From Alitta virens (lineage: Eukaryota > Annelida > Polychaeta > Phyllodocida > Nereididae): a DNA stretch of 64,000 nucleotides. The notes under the pieces are model-generated. The model did no database searches and had not been told where the DNA came from. It was given only the letters and a program-made list of their open reading frames with translations. The stretch is taken from assembly GCA_932294295.1 (NCBI GenBank), contig OW028578.1, positions 41,804,537 to 41,868,536 on the forward strand, read 5' to 3'. Shown piece after piece: positions 1 through 9,799 of this stretch. Position numbers and translations under genes: made by a program. The stretch's first letter is position 1. Every line of letters starts with the position of its first letter.

Positions 1-2
1 CT

Positions 3-2348
3 GGCGAACATTTTGAAGTTGAAACAGATAGTAGTGGAGCCATGGGCATTTTGAGGCCAAAATCCCATCAGAATAAGGACGCCTCCCGCACGGTTGTTAG
101 GTTACTTGAGAAGCTCATACCCTATTCCTTTACCGTGCGTCATGTGTCTGGTTCCACTTTACTGAGATCGGTCGATTTCTTATCACGCGAAGTATTTAGT
201 GCAGAGGACCCCGACACGTGGGTCTGGCCACTTGCTCACGAAGATAAGTTATGGACCGATAACACTGAGAGCGTACTCCACATTCTAGGAATCCAAGAAG
301 ATACCGAGCCGAGATATAACCTGCGGCAAAACAGGAATGTGCCCTTACGCTTTAGAGATGAGGAACAGGGGTTCCAACTGCAAACAGATGTAACCCTGGA
401 TTCTGCTAATCTTAGCAGTAAATCTATGACTCACTCAGAAAAGAGCAGCGAGAGTGAAGGGGTAGAGAAAACAGTTCCATTTCAGGAGGGTGGGCAGGTA
501 GCTGCTGAGGGTCGACACTCAGATGCACCTTTGTCCCCTTTTTCTGACGTTTTGGACTCTCCCCCAGTCACAGCTGAAAGTGAAGAAGACCATAGACCAC
601 ATAACCCCTTTGATCCTCAAGGTAGGCCCTTGACTCATGTTGACAACGAAGGACGCTTCATAGTCACATTGGAGGACCTACGAGAGATTCCAGTGGACGA
701 AATTAACGCTGGAAGGTTAATTTGGTCAGAGTTATGTCGAAAAGACATCAAAATAACTCATATACCCAGTCAGACCAGCATAGACTCGTACTTTGACGCT
801 ATATTAAAAGAATGTGATTTAGATCTAATGATGCCTCTTAGTAAAGAAGAGCTCACACAACACCAACAATTGTCTTTGGAATGGGGGAATTTATATAGAT
901 TTTTATCTCAAGGCCTCCTCCCTTCTGACCAGCGACTTTGCCGGCGTGTCTTGACTCAGGCGGAATCCTTTGGGCTGGTTGACGGAGTGCTAGTGCACCT
1001 CCTATCCCGTGAAAATGAACCTCTGTGGGTCCGCCCCGTGTTAACAGAAGAAGACACCCTGAAAGTCGTGGCAAGGGCTCATTTAGATCCAAGGCAACAC
1101 CACCTTGGTTGTTCAAAATTGTACAACCTCCTGAAACGACAGTTCTATGGATTGCGTCTGTACAGTACTGTTAGACAGTTTGTTGAAAACTGCCCTATAT
1201 GCTTGCAGAAGCGTCCTCCACCTAATAAATTCGACAACTTCGATTTTGACCCCGAATTTGTCCCCCGAAGCAGACAAGCAATGGACCTATGGTATGCCGA
1301 TATTAAGGTATTACCCCAATCATGTGAAGGCTATAAGTATCTTCTTGTAATCGCAGACGACTTTTCACGGTTTGTATTCGCTGAACCGTTAAAAACCAGA
1401 ACGAGTCAAGAGATTACTGACTGCCTCTTACGCATAGTATCGAGAATGGGTCCTCCTGGAAAGATCCTGGCCGACAGTGATAGATCCTTCACGGCCAAAT
1501 GTTTTGAAATTAGTTGCAAAATTTTAGGAATAGAATTGGAATTCATTCCCGTATTTGCCCATCACTTTAGTTTTGCTGAGAGAGCCATAGGGGCAATACA
1601 GACCCGCCTTTTAACACTTGTCGCCAAAAATAGAAACCATGATTGGCTCCAAGAGGTCCAATTTGCCGTCTGGGGTGTGAATATGACTCCCATGTACGAT
1701 GACTACACGCCGTTCGAACTCTTTTACGGACGAGTGTGTAACTATAAAACAGACTTATCCACACTTCAGGTCATCCCTATTGACAACACGTCTGAGTCAT
1801 ATAAGGAGTATATCAGTATGCTTCATGAAAGAATGGCCCAGATGCGCAAAGATATCATTGAACAAAGAACGCTAAGAAGACAAGTGGAGGCTAGACGACA
1901 AAGAAATCGGCGACACACCAGAAACAACTGGGTCCCAGGGCTATTTTGCTATGTCTGGGTTCCTCAATACAAAACCGGACTAGTCACCAATAGCCGTAAG
2001 CTTAACTTCAATTATGTGGGTCCACTAGTGCTAGTCCGTAAACATCCTGATAATTTTGTTACTTTGTGTGCTCTGGATGGAACCCTAATTACACAACCCA
2101 TCCATGTTCGACGAATCCATATAGCCAAAATTAAAATACAGAAATCATATGCATCAACGATTGGCCAATTGACAGAATTAATTGCTTCCCTTCCTGTTGA
2201 ATTACAAACCCAGTTTCATGCCCAACTTACGATGTTAAATAACATCAAGAAAACCTGTCAAGTATTGAGAGAGGATACAGTTGAAATAGAGAACTCATCT
2301 GAAGCTAGAGAAAGCTCTCCACAACTGACGCCACACTCCGACGCCTAA
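3..2348 (+). CDS. pol: Retroelement Pol, C-terminal part (RNase H end plus integrase)
   Basis: The frame is already open at the first complete codon, so this is the 3' part of a larger Pol cut by the window edge; the ATG at 42 is internal. The first ~65 codons match the end of a Ty3/gypsy RNase H (FEVETDSSGA, then HVSGSTLLRSVDFLSRE, the usual 'N..ADaLSR' position). Numbered from the ATG at 42, an acidic linker of about 250 residues follows. Next comes an HHCC zinc finger (QHHLGC... CPICLQKR, ~350-395) and an integrase core with catalytic D420 (YADIK), D478 (LADSDRSF) and E513 (FAERAIGAIQ), a DX34E spacing. A GPF/Y-like module (~645-700) comes after the core. It would cut and join element DNA into the host genome. 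No frameshift or stop is seen. The stop lies 86 bases before the ATG of the next gene. Ty3/gypsy class is confident; the clade is not assigned. Confidence 0.9.
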   Translation, partial: GEHFEVETDSSGAMGILRPKSHQNKDASRTVVRLLEKLIPYSFTVRHVSGSTLLRSVDFLSREVFSAEDPDTWVWPLAHEDKLWTDNTESVLHILGIQEDTEPRYNLRQNRNVPLRFRDEEQGFQLQTDVTLDSANLSSKSMTHSEKSSESEGVEKTVPFQEGGQVAAEGRHSDAPLSPFSDVLDSPPVTAESEEDHRPHNPFDPQGRPLTHVDNEGRFIVTLEDLREIPVDEINAGRLIWSELCRKDIKITHIPSQTSIDSYFDAILKECDLDLMMPLSKEELTQHQQLSLEWGNLYRFLSQGLLPSDQRLCRRVLTQAESFGLVDGVLVHLLSRENEPLWVRPVLTEEDTLKVVARAHLDPRQHHLGCSKLYNLLKRQFYGLRLYSTVRQFVENCPICLQKRPPPNKFDNFDFDPEFVPRSRQAMDLWYADIKVLPQSCEGYKYLLVIADDFSRFVFAEPLKTRTSQEITDCLLRIVSRMGPPGKILADSDRSFTAKCFEISCKILGIELEFIPVFAHHFSFAERAIGAIQTRLLTLVAKNRNHDWLQEVQFAVWGVNMTPMYDDYTPFELFYGRVCNYKTDLSTLQVIPIDNTSESYKEYISMLHERMAQMRKDIIEQRTLRRQVEARRQRNRRHTRNNWVPGLFCYVWVPQYKTGLVTNSRKLNFNYVGPLVLVRKHPDNFVTLCALDGTLITQPIHVRRIHIAKIKIQKSYASTIGQLTELIASLPVELQTQFHAQLTMLNNIKKTCQVLREDTVEIENSSEARESSPQLTPHSDA

Positions 2349-2434
2349 TCAATAAACGAGGCGCCCCTGAAATATTGCATAAATTATGTTTATTGTCTTT
2401 GTTCGGTAACTTATTGAAAAGAGAAGCAGTCGCC

Positions 2435-4180
2435 ATGTCTTTGGGTGAGTATTTTGCCGTATTACTATTCGTTTTTATGTTCTATCATTGCCAATGTACA
2501 ATGTTAAACTGTATGAATTCCACGTGTGCTGAAAGAGAAGTACGCCAACTCCAACAAGGCCTGTACACGGGGCTGAAAATTTCTGAGCAAGAATGGAATG
2601 CCAGGATCCGACCCCATCACCTTGCCATGGTGAGTCACCTATGGTTTACCCCTTCCCAGAACATGTCTATGTTATCTTTGGGGTCGATTATACGGAAGGG
2701 TTCTAGGGTTACAAACTTGGACTTGTCTTACTGGCCTATTCATGCTCTACAAATCCCACTTGATGTAAGGCAACGGTTTTTGTATATGAAGCTACATACC
2801 CTGCTTGGTCTGAACGTGTTTAGTTATACTACTGAAGCGTTACAATGGCTAGGAGGGCTCAGAAAATTATTTCTCAGATTACATCAAAACACCTGGTCCC
2901 GCTTCCCACAATTTGGTAAAATTAAACACCTACAAATCCATGGACCAGATATTGTAACAATTGGAACACTTTATTTTGGCCGAGAATGTCGAATTGAACA
3001 CTTATCTCTAACCTTTCCAAAATTGCTAGAAATACTCCCTAATGCACTAACTAAATGCCATTCTTTGAAAAGCTTCATTCTTAAAGCCGATGCCTTATTA
3101 ATTCCAGCCTCCAACCTTTTACGCTTTAACCCACAACTCCACTTTGTGTCGATAACTGCGAACAAATGGCGCTATCCAGCATCTCTATCTCAATTGATTT
3201 GTGACAGAATGAGATTCCCCTGCCATGTCTCTAAGGTACTCATACAGGCTAATAGTCCATTTCCCAGTAGTTTGCTAGGACCCAATGTTTTATTAGATGA
3301 ATTACAAATTATTAGCAATGATTCCCAAGCCATTAATACCATTCATCCTGGTATAAATATATATTTAAATAAACTTAGATTAGATAACGCTCATATTATA
3401 TTTCATAAAACCATGTTAGGCATTCCTATTTGTATCAGACACCTTCAGATATACAACCAATCACACGAAAATCTCAGCTGGCTCAATGGAGTAGAATTAT
3501 CAACCACCAGAAAACTTCAAGCAACCTTCAACAATCTAACTGATGTGGGATACTTAACAAAGCCTCACCACGTGAATATGATTCATTTGGACTTGTCCAA
3601 CAATGTGATCCAGAACCCCATCTTGTATTTCACCCATTTCCAACAAATTCAATACGTAGACCTCTCCAATAACGCATTGACCTATATTCAATTAGTTTTC
3701 CCCAGCACCTCACTACAATTTTTAAATCTAAGTCACAATGCACTAACTAACTTAAATATAGCCATCACTAAAGTAACATTTTTCACTTTAGATCTTTCTT
3801 ACAATAAACTCCATGAAGTCTCCGCCCTCACCTCCATTTTAGGGGAAATAGATTATATCGACCTCAAACACAACCGACTCATAGACGTTAGTGCCCTCCA
3901 ACAGCTAAACTTAGAACGCCCCACCACCCTAGACATTACAAAAAACCCTCTTGAATGCTCCTGTACAAACGCACGCAGCCTTTTATGGGCCGATAAACAG
4001 AAGCACACGATCCGGCGCGAGCGCTGCTGGGAGCAACCCCCTTCGCCCTGCGTCGATGCAGACAACACCTGGACATTCCAGCGTGTGCTTCAGAAGTTGG
4101 CAGGCACGAACACCGCAAACAACGCAACACTGATAGGGGACTCCACTGATTGGGATTACTTTGACACAGATCGCAAATAG
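2435..4180 (+). CDS. Secreted leucine-rich-repeat protein carried by the retroelement
   Basis: Open frame of 581 codons from the ATG at 2435 (context GTCGCCATGT); the frame is open a little further upstream but without an ATG. Residues ~1-27 form a signal peptide (hydrophobic VLLFVFMFYHCQC). The body is an irregular LRR solenoid. The clearest repeats lie at ~380-500: IHLDLSNNVIQ, YVDLSNNALTYI, FLNLSHNALTNL, TLDLSYNKLHEV and YIDLKHNRL. A cysteine cap (LRRCT; NPLECSC near 503, then C..W..C) follows. The tail is acidic (DWDYFDTDRK) and no membrane segment follows, so the product should be secreted. It sits between pol and env on the same strand, where no such gene is usual. The LRRCT region (about 4000-4110) is distinctly GC-richer than the rest. 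LRR proteins usually bind other proteins; host-cell attachment, decoy or immune interference are guesses. The absence of stops over 1.7 kb argues for recent selection. Confidence 0.85.
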   Translation: MSLGEYFAVLLFVFMFYHCQCTMLNCMNSTCAEREVRQLQQGLYTGLKISEQEWNARIRPHHLAMVSHLWFTPSQNMSMLSLGSIIRKGSRVTNLDLSYWPIHALQIPLDVRQRFLYMKLHTLLGLNVFSYTTEALQWLGGLRKLFLRLHQNTWSRFPQFGKIKHLQIHGPDIVTIGTLYFGRECRIEHLSLTFPKLLEILPNALTKCHSLKSFILKADALLIPASNLLRFNPQLHFVSITANKWRYPASLSQLICDRMRFPCHVSKVLIQANSPFPSSLLGPNVLLDELQIISNDSQAINTIHPGINIYLNKLRLDNAHIIFHKTMLGIPICIRHLQIYNQSHENLSWLNGVELSTTRKLQATFNNLTDVGYLTKPHHVNMIHLDLSNNVIQNPILYFTHFQQIQYVDLSNNALTYIQLVFPSTSLQFLNLSHNALTNLNIAITKVTFFTLDLSYNKLHEVSALTSILGEIDYIDLKHNRLIDVSALQQLNLERPTTLDITKNPLECSCTNARSLLWADKQKHTIRRERCWEQPPSPCVDADNTWTFQRVLQKLAGTNTANNATLIGDSTDWDYFDTDRK

Positions 4181-4241
4181 GTTTGATTTATATTACAGTC
4201 ACACATATTTGTCGAATCAAAGTCAAGGTAAAACCAACATC

Positions 4242-6845
4242 ATGATGACGTTAACGCCAGGTAAGTTAACATTCATTATATGTATTTGGTCTGTTGCTGT
4301 ACTTAGTAAAAAGATAGAGTCTGAAAGAAATGTTCAAGATACCATCCTGCGTGAAAATTATGGAGTTGGTTTCCAACCCATGGGTTCACTAGTCATAAGT
4401 CCCCATCTGATGACCCTGAATTTTATGATACCATTTCGAAACTGGACCTCTACCCCTATTAACCTCCCCCCTACCGTAACCTCTGTTTGTACAAATCCCA
4501 ACATGACCAATAACTACGTAGTGAAGATTTGTAAACACCAACTCCCTTCCCTCTATTTGTACTTGAACATTTCTAAAGACTGGGAACGCCGTATCGAAAA
4601 TTTACAACAAGAGTTCCAAGACTTGCGTGTTGATGTCCAACCAAATCCACCCCCTAGACGCAAGCGAGCAATAGCAGGATTAATTTTAGGTGGAATCGGA
4701 TGGGCTGCTGGTCAAGGAATCAAAACTTTAATCGACCTCAAAAGAGACAGAGATCTTAAAAAAGGTCTCTCTATACTGGCCCAGCAACAAGAAGTTCAAG
4801 GAAAGTCAATAATATCCCTAAAAAGAGAATTAGCTCATTACATTACGTTAGACTTACAGCAACAGACGAATACATACATGAAATTAGCCCAGATGGAACA
4901 ACAAATTGCTCATACTAGACAAGAGGTAAGTGGACTTTTTAATGCTTTTATTACTATTACTTCAGACCTGGACAGAAAGACCATTACAATTCCCCTGTTA
5001 TCCAAACTGGTACAACTAAGGGCTGATTTGGCTACACTCGCTTTTTCACAATTACCTGAAGTCTATTATTCTGACTTACAACTTTTAAATAATTTAAGAG
5101 ACGCCCAAAGGGGTATCCTACAACATGGGTTATTAGACCGTGAAGTGTTACAAAAAACACTTACCATGGCAACTGAACAATTAAAAGAATGGCAGCCCGA
5201 TTACCAGTTTGTTACTAATAATTTAAATCAGATCTACATGGATAACAGGGTTAGAGTTTCGGTTACACCGAGGGGGGCCATAGTTCAAATCCCTTTGGAA
5301 GTAATAAAGAAACATACCCCCGTTATGGCCCTCTAAAATATTGTAAGTATCCCTGTTCCGCTAAACCAGACAAAGGAACTTTCTAACTTAGCTTCTAAAA
5401 TCGACATAACAGACACCTACTTTGGCCTTTCAGAGACACACTACGTTATTATTAATCAGAAACAATTAGATGCATGCCATAATGTTCGAGCCCACCACCT
5501 CACTGTTTGTCCACTAACTTTTCCACTCCTCCGAAGAACTGTGCCATCATGTGCTGTAAGCTTATATGAACAACATCATACCGATGAAGTTTACGCACAG
5601 TGCCCCATAATTATTAAACCTATAAATCAATGGGGTGCACAAATATTGGAATCCGAAGAGTCCCTTCTCATCTTCGGCCTACAACAACAGCATCAAATCT
5701 GGTGTGAGCATGCAAACCAACCTGACCCCTTAACTTCCCTCACCTATGCCTTAGTTTCCAAAAACCTTTTGTGTAGATGTAATGTATTAACACCATCATA
5801 TTTCTTAAAAGGTTATTTGTGTGAACAGATCAAAGTGTCAGAAGTTTCCGTGGAGAACCCCTTAAATCCCTTCACAAATTCGATTATTGAAGATTTAACA
5901 ACAGATTTAAAAGCTTATAGTATAGAATCAGATATGTGGAGCAATACGGCTGAACTAATTCCTAAACTTATCCAGACCGTCAGTAACCTAACAAAGAATG
6001 ATCAAGCAGATGAAGACTTGCACATCATTGATCTCAAAAGGAATTTGCTCCAACAAATAGAAAGGGAAGCTCTGATACTGGAAAGAGATGCACCAAAAGC
6101 CACAGACACTAGCAAGTGGTTTGGTGGCTCCTTCTGGCTCTTGGGTCTGTCATTGATCTGTTCAATTATTGGGGCTCTAAGTTGTTTATGTGTGTGCTAC
6201 ACATTCGCACAACATCAGAAGATATCTTCTGTGGTAGGAGCAGGTCTCCTGAGCCAAGCAAAACCTGTCTTCGCATGCAATGATTGCAGCAATGGTGAGT
6301 ATAATTTTATCCCACTCGTAATTCAGGCTGGTAGTACTTTAACTCTTGTCATCCTCTCATGGATAGTAATCAAAATTCTCAAAAAATTATATACCCACTT
6401 TTCATCATTTAAATTACCTTCTTTGAACCCAGAATTATATCTGGGATATCCTCAAGTGAGGCTTACTTTAGAGATAGTGTCTGGGACGGAAAGACTAATG
6501 TTCCCCATAGCCATTTTGAATGGTATGATAAATGAAATTGTTTATATAGGATTACTTCAACCCCGAATATTGGGTTACAGAAACTCTTTGTGTGGAGGAG
6601 CTCTCACGTTAACTTTTGGGGCTACTGGACCTAGTAAATTACTATGCGGAACAATGTATATAAATGTCCCAGATACAGTATCTACCCCCTGGGCTCACAT
6701 GTGGACCATTCGTCGTATGGCTCAACGCCAATACCGAGCAAAGATCTGGCTCATAGATCAATATAATATTGCCTATCCCCTCCTTGACTCTAGCGCTAGT
6801 CATAGTCATGACAATTCCTTCCCGCCGATGATAGAAGCTCTATAA
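4242..6845 (+). pseudogene. env: Env fusion glycoprotein (baculovirus-F/errantivirus type) with one in-frame stop
   Basis: The likely start is the tandem ATG at 4242, opening a signal peptide (FIICIWSVAVLS). A furin-like site RRKR lies at about 4656-4667 and is followed at once by a glycine/alanine-rich fusion peptide and then a heptad-like helical stretch. This order is that of baculovirus F and errantivirus Env proteins. A TAA at 5334-5336 stops the frame, but the same frame stays open from 5337 to the TAA ending at 6845, with no indel visible. The second part holds cysteine-rich ectodomain, a membrane segment (~6130-6205), a second hydrophobic stretch (~6307-6375) and about 150 further residues. 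One point stop thus separates the fusion peptide from the membrane anchor, so this copy should not make a working Env unless the stop is read through or is a sequencing error. The gene starts 61 bases after the LRR stop. Confidence 0.85.
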
Positions 6846-7921
6846 ACCCACCCCCAATTTTCAGATCCCCTATAAGTAACTCCAAAAATAATCAAAGTAT
6901 AAATGTTTTAATTACATCTTTTTATCACGGTTACAATATCAATTCATTATTGTTCATCCGTTTTACACCATTACCTATTTCTAGATAAATGTCCAGCACC
7001 AACTAGATAAATCAATGACATATCTTAGGCAATAGCCTCAACCTCATAAACCCGTTCATATCGTTTGATATCAATCATCTATCCCTGTAAGAAATATACA
7101 ATCTCTTCAACTTTTATCACATAATTTTAAAGCTAAGTAAACTCTTGGATATAGAAGACTTATGTAAGTACAATCGTTAATCTGAAAATGATATGTACAA
7201 TCACCAAGAAAACTCTGAAGTAAAATGGTTACATAGGTATATACCATTAAATAATACTGTACTTAGCTATACCGATCCTGATCAACAGACACAATATTAA
7301 GCATTAAACTGCATATCTAAATATGCCATCACAACATAGACTAGTGATCAATCATACACGCAATCAATAAACATTGGATGTATCCATATACATAGTGAAT
7401 CTGACTGGAAATGATTTACGATAATATAAGAATAGACATATTTTTATCATATTCATCCAACAATAGGCCTAACAACCTACACCCTGTATAATAACAAATA
7501 TAAAATGTTATGCACAATACCTGAAGTAATAAAGGTTCTTAAGATCAAAATAAGTTGATTATTTTTATGACAATGAGTACGCTTAAAAAGCAAGAATGAC
7601 ATGTCCATACCGAATATAAAATATAGTAATACTGAAAATGTGAAAATGTTTTGTAAATATATAAATACCTGTTTTGTTTTGTAAATGCAAGGTAAAAGAG
7701 CATCTAAAAAAGGTAAGTGGAGAATCCTGGCTCCAAAGAAATTTTAAAACTGTCTCAGTTCCAAATGCTCACACAAAGTTCTGCCGGCGGCCATATCCAT
7801 GCGCCAAAGTGAAAAGGGGAACTGTCAGTCCCAAACGGAGCAACGAGAACAATAACGAACCGCTGGTAAAAGACAGTTTAACCCACCAAGTCCAGCATAA
7901 AAATGCCAAGTTTCTACATAT
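6846..7921. other. AT-rich stretch between env and the antisense gene
   Basis: From 6846 to about 7670 the sequence is very AT-rich with no long frame and no clear repeat. From ~7680 to 7921 it becomes less AT-rich and probably holds the 3' untranslated region of the minus-strand Ly6-like gene. The 118-codon plus-strand frame at 7674-8030 overlaps that gene's last exon and looks like its shadow. Confidence 0.4.
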
Positions 7922-8474
7922 TTATCCAAAAGTGACGAAACTCGCCAACCCCACGACAACTGCCATGAATCCTGCAGAAGAATGGCTCGTCTTGACACTC
8001 AGATTGCAGAGATTTTCCGTACAGCAGTAAACTTTCAAATGAGCCCTAGTACGAGGACAGTACCCACTGCAGCCTAGGGTCCTCACGGCCACTGTACCAA
8101 ATACCTCGTGGCGCACCAACTGAAACAAAAGAAAAAGGAAATCAGAAGACAAAAGAAATTTCAACAAAAAAGCCGATTGACAAACTCTCAGAATAAAACA
8201 TAGAAGACCACAGCTCTAAAAAACTCAAATATGCCACTTACATAGCAAGTTGCATTTGCCTCGCAAGTTTGCGGCACAATCGACCCTTCCCTGGGGCCGC
8301 CATCTTTACTCTCCTGCCGACCCGCCAGGCACTGCAACGCTGCCGAAGAAAAAGTTTTACAGTGTAACATTTATACACTTAAACTGAATAAAAACTGTCT
8401 CAGAAGATGAACTCACCTAACGTAACACCAACAACAACTCCTAAGAAGGAAACCAACGTCTGTAGTAGTGACAT
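7922..8474 (-). CDS. Ly6/uPAR-like three-finger protein, three exons, GPI-anchor type
   Basis: Three exons join in phase: 8474-8417 (ATG, 19 codons plus 1 base, donor GTGAGT), 8339-8242 (acceptor CGGCAG, donor GTAAGT) and 8119-7922 (acceptor TTTGTTTCAG, stop TAA). The product is 117 residues. Exon 1 encodes a hydrophobic signal peptide ending VTLA, so the mature chain would start LQC, as Ly6 proteins typically do. Exon 2 carries LQC, TC and TCY cysteines. Exon 3 carries GCSGYC and the family hallmark CCTENLCN (C-C-x4-C-N), then a hydrophobic end (AGFMAVVVGLASFVTFG) typical of GPI attachment. There are eight cysteines and no stop or frame break. The phase 1/phase 0 introns fit the three-exon plan common in this family. 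The gene lies on the strand opposite pol, LRR and env and just inside the presumed 3' LTR. A ligand-binding cell-surface role is a family inference. Confidence 0.82.
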
Positions 8475-8751
8475 TTCGAGTGTTTCGTCCGCAGCCACAA
8501 AAACCTCGTGTATCGTCTTCAAGAACTTTCCGCATCAGGTGACTTTCTAAATATAGAACTGACGCACGCGCACGGGAAAAGCAGTACCATCAAAAACTGA
8601 GGAAAGACAAAAGAGCGGGAAGACGACGGATCGACTAGAACAAGAATGACCAAGGAGACTGCCTGTGAGCATATCGAGCTGAGACACGTATAAGAGCCAT
8701 GATTGTTCACCTCACTAATGATATTATAAATTATAAAATAATTACTATTAT
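8475..8751. other. 5' flank of the Ly6-like gene
   Basis: This stretch should hold the promoter and leader of the minus-strand gene starting at 8474. I see no clear TATA box. The part nearest the gene (8475-8640) is less AT-rich than the part toward the polypurine tract. The minus-strand frame 8519-8800 shows no recognisable protein. Confidence 0.3.
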
Positions 8752-8760
8752 AAGGAGGGA
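8752..8760 (+). promoter_or_regulatory. Probable polypurine tract (plus-strand primer) of the retroelement
   Basis: AAGGAGGGA is followed directly by TGTGTGTTAG, the usual junction of a purine tract and an LTR beginning TG. This supports placing the 3' LTR start at 8761. Confidence 0.5.
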
Positions 8761-9799
8761 TGTGTGTTAGACATGAGGCTATAATAACCCATGTCAACAC
8801 CCACAGGGGATATCGGGGATATCGTATGGTGCCAGGAAGAGCACCCTACGACCTCCAGCAATTAATAACATATTGAAAGTGTTTGTAACCCAATTATGTC
8901 AATTTTTAATAATCCGTTTTGCAGCTCATTAATGACCAAACAGTAGCATATAGTGTTTTTATATGTAACATATATGTATGTAATTGTTTTGTAGTACTTA
9001 ATTAAATGATTATAAAATGTGTGATGATATTTGATGTTTGTAGTTTGATGAAGATGAAGCTTGTGTGTGAAGATATATGCGATATCTGACACCTCCCATT
9101 TCTTAATGTACCTTATTGTCTCAACATATTTATTTCTGTTAACATACCCACTATAAGGGCTCTAATGTATTATTAATGTACTTCTTCCATATGTAGGACA
9201 ACTAAGTTGTAATGATGTTCTAATGGATACTTACCAATGTATTATTATTTTGAATTGAATGCAGTAGAATTATTAGTTACCATATTGTAATAAGAGCACA
9301 CAATTCCTTGGTCAGTAAAACACAGAAGGGTAAATCTAAAAATAGCTCTATTCTCCAAGCAGACTGCTGCAGGAAACTGGCATGGCTCACCATGCCACTC
9401 TACAGCAGGCCATAGAGGGGGGGGAACAGGTATTGAGTATAAAATTAAGATAGGGGCTGGGGTTAGTCAGATCTAGAGAAGAGAAGAAGAGAGAAGAGAG
9501 CTAGAGAGAAATAGAGAGAAAGAGGGAAGAGCAGCCAGTTGGAAGGAACTGAGCACACAGAAGATTGAGGATAGAAAAGATAGAATTTGAAAGTTTAGTA
9601 ATTAGAAGATAATTGTCAGGTTATACGACAAGTGTATGACCAAGGAATGATGTGCACTTTGGTTTAAGGTATGTGAATTTGCTTTTGTTTATTGTGTGTA
9701 ATCATATGTCTTTAAATGTTATGTCTGACAATTGTGTGAATTTCCAATAGATTAAAGGTTTGAAATTTATTTCCTCTAGATTTCTAGTTAATTACTACA
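8761..9799 (+). repeat. Probable 3' LTR of the env-bearing retroelement
   Basis: The start is set by the purine tract plus TG. The end is put at the CA of ATTACTACA (9798-9799) and is uncertain. Inside are a TATA box and initiator (9438-9472), a purine-rich transcribed stretch (9478-9535) and a possible ATTAAA polyadenylation signal near 9751, in U3-R-U5 order. The 5' LTR lies outside the window, so direct LTR-LTR comparison is impossible here. Confidence 0.45.
9438..9472 (+). promoter_or_regulatory. TATA box and initiator, probable LTR promoter
   Basis: TATAAAAT begins at 9438 and an initiator-like TCAGAT has its A at 9469, 31 bases downstream, which is the standard core-promoter spacing. 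It points along the plus strand and is followed by a purine-rich leader. Confidence 0.5.

Noticed and set aside
7807..7822. Alternative purine tract AAAAGGGGAAC followed by TG as the LTR border
   Set aside because: The DNA after it carries no TATA-initiator promoter in LTR order and runs into the Ly6-like exon; 8752 fits better, though this remains a fallback.
7674..8030. 118-codon plus-strand frame after env
   Set aside because: Overlaps the last exon of the well-supported minus-strand Ly6-like gene; its own translation shows no domain.
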